Source: Shinisaurus crocodilurus (lineage: Eukaryota > Chordata > Lepidosauria > Squamata > Shinisauridae). From it: DNA of 64,000 nt. Location of the stretch: NCBI GenBank assembly GCA_021292165.1, contig CM037879.1:113080359-113144358 (forward strand). Reading direction: 5' to 3'. Below the pieces are notes generated by a model. The model was not told the origin of the DNA, did not search any database, and saw only the letters and a list, made by a program, of their open reading frames with translations. Of this stretch, positions 55,950-64,000 are shown in pieces; positions within the stretch are counted from its first letter, which is position 1, and the number at the start of each line of letters is the position of its first letter. The translations under genes were made by a program, and so were the position numbers.

Positions 55950-56037
55950 GGCTGCAATCCTATACCCACTTACCTGGGAGTAAGCCCCATTTTACTCAGT
56001 GGGGCTTACTTCTGAGTAGACAGATATAAGATTGCAA
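55950..56037. repeat. Short palindrome-like repeat
   Basis: GCTGCAATCCTATACCCACTTACCTGGGAGTAAGCCCC ... GGGGCTTACTTCTGAGTAGACAGATATAAGATTGCA. Confidence 0.7.
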
Positions 56038-56803
56038 TGTAAGAGTTGGCAGAAATGATGGTGGAAGTGTACACCTGGCAAGGAAGCAGATAACAAGCTG
56101 TAATGCTTAGAAAGTGCACAAAGGTTTTTGGTATATGCACATGTATTCGGATGCAATCCAAAACAGATACAGGACTCTTGCAAAATAGTTTATTAACTGT
56201 GTGCACGCTGTCAGGAACATTAAAAAGCGGAGGGGTGTTGTGCTATATATTAAGGGACAAAGTTCTCTGCTACAAACTATAGAAAGAGAGGGATGGAGAA
56301 AACAGTATAACTAATTACAGTTCTTCCATTAAATTAAATATCCTTGATAATTTCATCCTCCAACTCAATCCAATTACATTTAATTTGAGCCTTGGTTGAC
56401 TCTGAAGCCTAGGGATAGATAGCCCTGACTGCATTGTAAACAAAATTGTTCTCCGGGCAATATACAGATGATGTTGAAAAGACAGCTATTATGCATTATC
56501 TCCTGTGGCCTTTTTCCCCCTCAGTCTTTAAAATCTTACTGGAAATTTTCAAGATAAGAGGTCTGGATGGGAAGCCACCTTGAGTTCCATCATCATGGAG
56601 GGAAGGAGGGATAGAAATCTAATAAAATCTTAGCAATAAAAAAGAAACTACCTTTTTATTTCAGTGACTTAAGTTGAGCAAATGGAGGCATTCTTGGTTT
56701 TTATTTCAGTTCAAGAACACATTTTTATTGGAGTGATTTTGCTTTGTAATTCTCCTCAGCCCTCCTCCAGGACACTTTGGTCTCTCTTTCCCCTTCATTT
56801 TGA

Positions 56804-56857
56804 ACCCAGAACCTTCGGCATACAAAGCAGTTGTTTACCACTGAATTATGGCCCTTC
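56804..56857 (-). repeat. tRNA-headed SINE, head only
   Basis: The complement gives AAGGGCCATAATTCAGTGGTAAACA and GCATGCCGAAGGTTCTGGGTTC-like boxes A and B. Confidence 0.55.
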
Positions 56858-56954
56858 CCCATATGTGTGACTCAGAGCACACATGCCACTCTGGATAAAA
56901 GGGTTGGCCTCATGGCAGGTTTAGCTAACTTGCTAAATAAGGCTAACACACACT

Positions 56955-57414
56955 GGCCTGGTTTGTACATGATGCTAACACATGGTTTATTTAACCCATG
57001 GTTTGTTGCCCTATTCAGGATTTGTTTGGCAGATACTTGAACAAACTGTGCTTTGTTTTCTCAATCCCTGGGTTTTTTGTTTCCCTCTTCTTTCACCTGC
57101 TCCCTTGCTGTATCCCAAATGCCATTGTGGCACTGTAGTACTGGCATGTAGAGTGGCTGGGATTTTTTTCTTTAACCACGCTTACCCGTTGCCTCTGTAG
57201 CCTGGTGCAACAACCAATGAGCAACCCACGGTTCTGGGTTCATACGTAACAACAACCCATGGTTTAAACAACCCAATAACAAACTGTGGGTTCTCTTTCT
57301 GGGTTGTTCATGGCTAACAAACCATGGTTTGTTCACGCTGCTGCATTCACACATGACAACAACCCAGAATTCAACATTCCATATCATGGGTTAACGTTAT
57401 GTGCGAACTAGGCC
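56955..57414. mobile_element. 460-bp TIR element rich in AACCCATGGTTT motifs
   Basis: GGCCTGGTTTGTACATGATGCTAACACATGG mirrors CCATATCATGGGTTAACGTTATGTGCGAACTAGGCC. The interior repeats AACCCATGGTTTG and its complement. Nonautonomous DNA transposon; superfamily not decided. Confidence 0.75.
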
Positions 57415-57416
57415 TC

Positions 57417-57463
57417 TATCTATCTATCTATCTGTAAATTGAGAGAGAGAGAGAGAGAGAGAG
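57417..57463. repeat. Microsatellites (TATC)n and (GA)n
   Basis: (TATC)n at 57417-57432, (GA)n at 57441-57463. Confidence 0.88.
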
Positions 57464-58034
57464 ATGTGAAGGCTTTGGAAAAAAAATATAGAACCATCCC
57501 CCCCCCCCCCATTTCTAAAAAAAACATCTGGGAAGGGGAAACTTTAAAAAAAAAAATGAGTTTTTTTTCCAGGCTGCATCTACAGAGGGAGAGGTGCTAA
57601 TACTCTGCCTTCATTAGTTTGTCTCCAGTAAAATATCTGAAGCTGTAATTTTTGAATGCAGCAGTCAACAATATTTTGTCTTGATATTCTTGAATTCCTT
57701 TGAGTTTCCAAACACATTGATGGAAAGCCAGCTGTACGAATGAAGACAGACTTAATTGTATGTTGTTGTGCTGGGGAATTAGATCAAGAACGTGTTCTGG
57801 GAATCACATTAAGCAAACTATTATCAACTGTTCGCCAGTCCAGTAGGGAACGCTGAAGAAAAAACTAATTAGATGTGTTCAAAATTGCTGCTGTCAGGGG
57901 CTGGGGACCTTGTTCGCCAGTGCCCAAAAGAGAAAATGTTTCAAAGATTTATTTTGCGTTGACAAACTGAAGGCAGTATGAGTTCAGAATTAATTCTCAA
58001 AGGCTGGATACTAGATGCATTCACCACTTTTAAA
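57464..58034. other. No recognised feature
   Basis: PREP intron 6, unassigned, with poly-C and poly-A runs at 57497-57555. Confidence 0.45.
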
Positions 58035-58098
58035 ATTGGGAAAAGGGATGTTGCTCATTGGTAGAGCACCTGCTTTGCATGCCAAAGTTTCCAGAACC
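58035..58098 (+). repeat. tRNA-headed SINE, head only
   Basis: GGGATGTTGCTCATTGGTAGAGCACCTGCTTTGCATGCC is the box A region; box B is CCAGAACC-like and damaged. Confidence 0.6.
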
Positions 58099-58637
58099 AA
58101 GAACAAACCCGGGGTTACAAGCTACAGAGGGAAAGGGAGAAAATTAGGACAGAATATAAAAATATCTGTACTTTGCTGATCTTTGAGAAATTTGCATTTG
58201 AGTGGTGATAAAATTAATTGTAAGATGCTTCTGTAGAGTGCTTATGCTCAGTGAAGATCTATCAGTATAATTTTTGACCCCGTCTACTGTCACCTTGCAT
58301 TTAGCATAACAACTTCAGGTAAGCATGACTATCCATAACATATTAGCTGCATAGATGAGAGGAACTTTTTTTCCCCAAACTGGTTTTCATTTCAGATAGC
58401 TAGAGTTTATCAGAATACACAGTTGTGTCATAATTCTGAATTTGAAATTTATTGTCTGTGTGCCTGAAAAGTAGAATTTGCTTGAAGGACGGTCAGCCTC
58501 CATTGTTTTGCCATTTTTGGAAAGCTATTCTCGTAGGTCAGTCAAACATAGAATAGGAGACCTATTTGAGTAACGTTACTAATTTTCTTAATTTGCATTG
58601 TCAATATTTACATTGTCTTAATTTTGATAAATTGTAG

Positions 58638-58743
58638 GTATCTGATGATGGGCAATATGTTTTGCTGTCCATACGGGAAGGATGTGATCCGGTGAACAGA
58701 CTGTGGTACTGTAATCTACAGAAGGAACCAAATGGTATAACAG
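58638..58743 (+). CDS. PREP: PREP exon 7 (residues 240-275, last codon split)
   Basis: The acceptor is ATTGTAG and the donor GTAAGT. Thirty-five codons encode [20 protein letters not shown] and [10 protein letters not shown], followed by the first base of the Gly275 codon. Cys255, the reactive thiol beside the active site of mammalian PREP, is present. The divergent last residues (KEPNGIT) fall where the family is variable. The next exon lies beyond position 64000. Confidence 0.97.
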
Positions 58744-59296
58744 GTAAGTGCTTTGTTGTTCGTGTTAAGAAAAAATCCTTTATTTTGAAAATATTGCAAA
58801 ACTTCTGTATAACAGTAAGTTCTGCATACTGCTTATATTCTTCAAACAGGGATATGTTTTGACTGAGCTGCCACTTGAGCTCCCCCCACCCCCACCAATC
58901 AGTGTTTGTTAAATGGAGTGAAGGGAGAACTTGCACATTCCTCCATTATATTGTATTTGGGGCACTTGTTTCAAACATAGTTACATTCCAAGTTGCCACT
59001 ACAAGTCTCCCTTCCATGATAAGAGGATCATTCAAGCATATGAAGGGAAATTTGTACATACGTAGTTACATTCCATTCTGTATGGTGTTGGGCTTGCTCT
59101 TTGTTCAAGAGAGCTATTATGAAAGTCTTTGCAATACATGTTTTGACCACTGAATGTCAAAAAGTCACATTTTCAATTACTGGTAATAAGTGAATGTTGG
59201 ATAGTTTATGTACCAAACTTCAGCTTTCTATCTGGTGTAGAGTACCCTAGCAATTTCATACCTGTGTGAATCAGTGAGGCCAAGCATCTTTGCACA

Positions 59297-59464
59297 GGCC
59301 TGTGGCTTACGCTGGCTCAGCTTGTCTGAGCGTGGAAAGCTAAGCAGGGTCAGGCCTGGTTATTACTTGGATGGGAGACCCCTCCTCTAGTTTCTTGCAT
59401 TGAGCAGGGGGTTGGACTCAATGGCCTTGTAGGCCCCTTCCAGCTCTATGATCTATGAAATCTC
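59297..59464 (+). repeat. 5S rRNA-headed SINE with CR1-like tail, copy H
   Basis: Full length, GGCCTGTGGCTTACGCTGGC to TCTATGATCTATGAAATC. PREP intron 7, sense. It abuts the hAT-type MITE at 59461. Confidence 0.93.
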
Positions 59465-59803
59465 AGGCCCAGGTCCCAATCTGGCCTTCCAGGGGCCCCT
59501 GGGTGGCCACACCCCCTTTCCCCCAACCACCAATTGTTTCATCATTTTGCGGATTTTGTTCAGACTTTTCCCCATTCTAAAAAGTCAAAATGCCTCTTTT
59601 TGTTACTGGCAATAAGCTCTAAGCTACAAAATGTGGGTATTTTTTATATTTGGGGCCCTGGCCCTTTTGCCTTTAACTCTGCCCCCATTGCCTTCGGCCC
59701 CATACTCCACTGGAACGCGGCTCCTGAGAGCTTCTCTGAAGTTAAATTTGGACCTCAGGCTGAAAGAGGTCCCTACCGAAAGAGGTCCCTACCCCTGCCA
59801 TAG
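59461..59803 (+). mobile_element. hAT-type MITE, 334-bp family
   Basis: TCTCAGGCCCAGGTCCC, GTGGCCACACCCCCTTTCC, CACTGGAACGCGGCTCCTGAGAGCTTCTCTGAAG and CAGGCTGAAAGAGGTCCCTACC. The last 15 bases are tandemly doubled. Confidence 0.82.
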
Positions 59804-59929
59804 GTGATGGTTATTCTTAAGTAAGTGGAAACAAAATAGAATCCCCAATAGCCAAACCTTGATTATCTGAAATGTAGTTTCCCAAATTCATGGTGTATCC
59901 CCACATAGCATAGTTTGTTAAGAGCCTAA

Positions 59930-60063
59930 AGGCACAATCCTATGCTTGTTTAGAGAGAGAAAAGGCCTACAACGCCCATCATTCCCCAGCCAGTATGGCT
60001 GGCTAGGGAATGCTGGGAATTGTAGGACTTATTTCTGTCTAAATATGCATAGGATTGCACCCT
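59930..60063. mobile_element. Palindromic MITE, 'GCAATCCTATGCATG' family
   Basis: AAGGCACAATCCTATGCTTGTTTAGAG ... CTAAATATGCATAGGATTGCACCCT, inner arms CCAGCCAGTATGGCTGGCTAGG. Confidence 0.85.
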
Positions 60064-60065
60064 AT

Positions 60066-60168
60066 TAGTACAATCCTGTACCTGGCTATACGCACTTACC
60101 TGGGAATAAGCTCCATTGAACTCAATGGAAATTAGTTCTGAATAGCCATATAGAGGATTGCACTGTGA
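60066..60168. repeat. Short palindrome-like repeat
   Basis: AGTACAATCCTGTACCTGGC ... CTTACCTGGGAATAAGCTCCATTGAACTCAATGG ... GAGGATTGCACTGTGAG. Confidence 0.65.
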
Positions 60169-60784
60169 GCTACCAATCAGGAAGTCATGAATTCAAACTT
60201 TGCTTCCATGAATTCACAAGGTAGCCTTAGGCAAGCTACTCTGTCTCTCTCAGCTGTTGTCTGAAATATGAAGATGATAATATCTTAGAGGGTTGTTGTA
60301 AAGGCTACAGGAAGATAATGTATATGATGCACTTGAACATTTGAAACTGCTATACAGATTATAAGAATTATTATTTGTATTTCAGTTAATCTCAATATAC
60401 GTTTGAAATGAAACACACATCCCATTGATATGAGCAAAACATCTCTTTGTTTTTAATGCACCAAGTTTGCACCTAAAGTCTTTCACCCCAGCTACTGTGA
60501 CAGAAAACCATGTTAGTTTCTTCTATCTGTGGATAAAGACACTTTTGTGTTAGAGTTAAGTGGAAACATCTGAGCTGGCTTTTGCTCTATTGCTCTAATG
60601 CATGTCAGCTTGATTTGGGTTGAAGTTTAGATGTGTGAAAGCAAATTTTGCCCATGACCTTGACCTACAAGGCTATTAAATACATTACCAGTTCTGGCAT
60701 TGACCCAGTTCTCATGATTAAATTAATGAAAATTAATTAAAATAGCCACCCTATCTCCAAAGGCGAGCAAGCATATTAGCTCCA

Positions 60785-61130
60785 ACCAATTGCCCTAAAC
60801 AACCCAGAGTCTCCCCATTCCTGTGTTGTCCTCCATGACATCCGAAGCCAGAACTCTGCGTTGTTGAGGGGAAAACAACCCAAAGTCTTAACCTAAGAAC
60901 AAACTATGGTTTAAAACTCTGGGTTGTTTCTCCCTCAACAACCCAGAGTTCTGGGTTTGGACACCATGGAGTACAAATGAGGAATGATCTTGGGTTGTTT
61001 AGCAAAGTGGAAGTGGGTGAGTGGTCAAGAGCCAGCACACTTGCTCGCTCCAAAACAACCCATGGTTAACAAACCATGGGTTGTTTAATCCTGCTAACCA
61101 TGTCAGTGTGTGCATAAGGAACTAAACAAG
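60785..61130. mobile_element. Palindrome-rich DNA element related to 56955-57414
   Basis: Several pairs of CAACCCAGAGT / ACTCTGGGTTG and AACAACCCATGGTTAAC / AACCATGGGTTGTTT. Termini not resolved. Confidence 0.55.
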
Positions 61131-61703
61131 TTAACATTTTCAGATAAATGAGCATATTTGTACCAAAACCTAAAGAGTGAGGAGTCCTCTCACACTGCTT
61201 CCTCTGTTCCTTTTATCAGCATCAGCCTGTACTTTTGGAAATCCAATGTTGCAAATGCAAACTTCTTCTTGTGTATGGGAACTTTCTCCTCCTCCATGTT
61301 CTCCAATCTGCTCCAGAGGGCCCCTCAACCCTTGATACGATTTTGAGAGCACACAGGAGGCTGCAAAGGGGAAATATCCCCCTCCCCATTGCACTGACAG
61401 AAGTCATTCTGTTGGCAGGAAGGGCTGATTGGATATGACCCCATGTGAGAAATCCCATGAAGCTATAGTTGTATCATTTTCATGAAAGACCAAAAGCTGC
61501 AGATACTATGAACGAGTTGTTTCCCCCAGAATGAATGGCTCCTTCATTTTAAATGGAACCTTGGACAGACCTTCATAAGGAAAAACATATGGGAGGAGGA
61601 TGTGGGATATTATCCAAATCATTTCCACAATCTGTCCCTTTTTTCCAATGTGAGATTAAATCTCAGTTTAATAAGGTTTATTTCTATTTCTCATGATAGA
61701 TAG

Positions 61704-61888
61704 AACATAAGAGCCGTGCTGGATCAGACAAAAGGTCCATCTAGTCCAGCATTCTGTTCACACAGTGACCAACCAGCTGCCCACGGGAAACCTACAGGCA
61801 GGACAGGAGTGCAACAGCACCCTCCTGCCCATGTTCCCCAGCAACTGGTGTACATAGGCATACTGCCTCTGGTACTGGAAAGCCATAC
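61704..61888 (-). mobile_element. CR1 LINE 3' end (TTCTTATG type)
   Basis: AACATAAGAGCCGTGCTGGATCAG, CAGCATTCTGTTCACACAGTGACCAACC and CCCAGCAACTGGTGTACATAGGCATACTGCC match 1465-1691. Confidence 0.8.
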
Positions 61889-61892
61889 CTTT

Positions 61893-62649
61893 CACAAGTT
61901 TCATTTCTTCACTTTAACCCTCCTCTCTTTAGAGCTATGTAAATCACATTCTCAAGAATCTAAAAATGTTGTGTCTGAGCACAATTATAAGCATGAGTAC
62001 CTTCACTTTTTCTTTCCCTACTTGCCCACACAGATACCCATTACCCCAAATGCAGTGGTGGCTGGTGCTCATTGGGGCAGGTGGGCTGGAAGGTGGGACA
62101 GCTAACAGTCAGCAGAACAGGGGGTCATAATAGTGAGCTCCAAGGGGTCTGCTCCATGGCAGGAACCCATTGTACAGAAAGGGCAAATTGAGGCATACAA
62201 GTTAAATTTCAGATTATGACTGTAAAGCAAAGGATTTTGTGGCGGCGTGATCCTGATGCACAGAACAACACAAAAGCACTCCTTTGAGCCCACATTTCTC
62301 TGCTCAGCAGCAGCAACCCATTGCCCACAAAAGCCAAATTAAGGGGGAGAAGTTAAGACAATAGGGAAAAATGGGAGAAAAGAAACAAGAAAAAATTGGT
62401 GAGAGGTTGGGGGGCTCACAGGATACACAATACACCCCTCCCCCATGATTGCTTCCACACACACAGGCTGCCAGTTTAAAAAAGGAGAATGTATGGGTTT
62501 TTAAAATTTCATCCCGCTGCAAACACACCAGTTTCTGCACACACTCACAAAAAATTACGGTAAGTCAAAAAGTAAAGCAACATCACATTCCCATAAAACA
62601 AGGGAGCACACACAAGCTGAGAAGCGCACACACTCCCCGTACCCATATA
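61893..62649. other. No recognised feature
   Basis: PREP intron 7, unassigned. No coding signal. Confidence 0.45.
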
Positions 62650-62817
62650 GGCCTGTGGCTTACGCTGGCTCAGTTTGTCTGAGTGTAGAAAGCTAAGCAG
62701 GGTCAAGCCTGGTTATTACTTGGATGGGAGACCCCTCCTCTAGTTTCCTGCATTGAGCAGGGGGTTGGACTCGATAGCCTTGTAGGCTCCTTCTAACTCT
62801 ATGATCTAGGAAATCTA
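62650..62817 (+). repeat. 5S rRNA-headed SINE with CR1-like tail, copy I
   Basis: Full length, GGCCTGTGGCTTACGCTGGC to CTCTATGATCTAGGAAATC. Confidence 0.93.
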
Positions 62818-62999
62818 TTGTCTCGCATGCACTCTCACTACACTGTAGTGTACAGCTGACCCTCTCTCTGTTTTCATTACTCTAAAAGTAAATGTGCAGG
62901 CCCCCTCTTGCACAAATTCACAGACCGCCCCTGGCCAATTGGCTTCTGAATGCATGGGCGATATCCAAATCCCAATTGGGACCCATTTTAGTTTTTTAT

Positions 63000-63297
63000 C
63001 AGGTAGTTTTATTGTTAATTGTTTTTAACTTGTTTTTAATAACGTTTTATAATGTTTTTATAATGTTTTATTGTCTATATTTTATATTGTATCATTGTAT
63101 CTTCTATTGATTGTTGTAAACCGCCCAGAAAGCTTTGGCTGTTGGGCAGTATATAAATAAAATAATAATAATGATGATAATGATAATAATTAATAATTTT
63201 AAACTGTTTTAAATTCTTGAATGTTAAAAGTTTTATATTATGTTTTATCATGCTGTGAACTGCCCAGAGAGCTTTGGCTATTGGGCAGTTTAGAAAT
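63000..63297 (+). mobile_element. Two L2-type LINE 3' ends in tandem
   Basis: GTTGTAAACCGCCCAGAAAGCTTTGGCTGTTGGGCAGTATATAAATAAAATAATAAT at 63114-63180 and a second end, GTGAACTGCCCAGAGAGCTTTGGCTATTGGGCAGTTTAGAAAT, at 63256-63297. Confidence 0.7.
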
Positions 63298-63356
63298 CTA
63301 AGAATGAGCATATTGCAAATGCAGCAAGCTTTGAGTGTGACTTGCAATCCTGTTTT

Positions 63357-63529
63357 TCATAGATTTCATAGATCATAGAGTTGGAAGGGGCCTACAAGGC
63401 CATCGAGTCCAACCCCCTGTTCAATGCAGGAAACTAGAGGAGGGGTCTCCCATCCAAGTAATAACCAGGCCTGACCCTGCTTAGCTTTCCACGCTAAGAC
63501 AAGCTGAGCCAGCATAAGCCACAGGCCTT
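63357..63529 (-). repeat. 5S rRNA-headed SINE with CR1-like tail, copy J
   Basis: Full length on the minus strand, AGATTTCATAGATCATAGAG to CATAAGCCACAGGCC. Confidence 0.93.
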
Positions 63530-63897
63530 CTCTGCTTCTTTTCTATGGTTTGGAGTGGCTGTAAAGTAAAAGTACCTCAGGTTGACTAGATTTTGCAGTT
63601 GACGTTTTTACAGTTGATGGTTTGTTGAAAACTTAGCAGTTGTAGTCGACTTTCTCAGCATTTAATATGGTCAGAAATAATGGAGATGATGCTTTGTGTG
63701 AGAGCCAAGCTGCATGATCAGCATCTACACACCTCTCACTTTGAGCACAAAGAGCCCACAGTGGTAAAGCACCAAGGCCACACCAAACAAAAGCCACATG
63801 CTGTGACAGTTTGGCTGTGGGAGAAGATAAAAGGACAGAAGGTAGAAGATCTGCTGTGTGTGTGATGTAGGACTTCCTGCCTTTTAAGAAGACATAG

Positions 63898-64000
63898 CAG
63901 GGGTGGGCAACTTGTGGCCCTCCAGATGATGTTGGAGTGCAGCTCCCATCAGCCCTAGTCATCATAGCCAGTGGTGAGGGATGATGGGAGTTGCAGTCCA
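63898..64000. mobile_element. Palindromic hAT-like MITE, cut by window edge
   Basis: CAGGGGTGGGCAACTTGTGGCCCTCCAGATG ... GATGGGAGTTGCAGTCCA; the right terminus is outside. Confidence 0.8.

Overview
This window is vertebrate nuclear DNA, most likely from a squamate reptile (lizard or snake lineage). The evidence is a split gene with textbook GT/AG introns and an interspersed-repeat complement typical of squamates: Sauria SINEs (tRNA-derived, BovB-like 3' end), CR1 LINEs with ATTCTATG- or TTCTTATG-type tails, L2-clade LINEs, a tRNA-headed SINE, 5S-rRNA-derived SINEs, a DIRS-like reverse transcriptase fragment, and very many palindromic hAT- and pogo-type MITEs. I cannot name the species.

Only one protein-coding gene is supported: PREP (prolyl endopeptidase / prolyl oligopeptidase) on the + strand. 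Exons 1-7 lie at 35673-35717, 39303-39377, 46323-46456, 49269-49399, 49800-50009, 50618-50739 and 58638-58743. They join in phase and encode residues 1 to about 275 of a roughly 710-residue enzyme: the N-terminal segment and the first blades of the beta-propeller. The catalytic Ser/Asp/His lie in exons beyond the right edge. A GC- and CpG-rich zone (about 35.25-35.72 kb, with a second patch at 34.56-34.80 kb) marks the promoter side.

Layout. 1-34.5 kb: 5' flank with no convincing gene, made of LINE fragments (L2 type at 1-170, 2.67-4.35, 8.93-10.31 and 25.1-26.97 kb; CR1 at 1.47, 4.35-6.99, 7.67 and 17.96 kb; a third LINE type with a C-terminal zinc finger at 5.70-6.42 and 19.89-20.64 kb), SINEs, MITEs and stretches of unassigned AT-rich DNA. 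34.5-36 kb: PREP promoter and exon 1. 36-64 kb: PREP introns carrying further repeats, including a 400-bp-armed-to-arm hairpin at 41.06-41.46 kb, a DIRS-like fragment split by a SINE at 43.1-43.7 kb, and twin palindromes at 52.04-52.32 kb.

The most interesting non-genic signal is a SINE family with eleven recognisable copies. Its head resembles 5S rRNA, including the internal promoter region, and its tail is nearly identical to the 3' end of the CR1 LINEs in the same window. One copy lies directly beside such a CR1 end, a second subfamily retains more of the 5S body and a canonical CR1 tail, and one insertion is so truncated that only the CR1-like tail is present. Most long open frames elsewhere are chance or repeat-derived.
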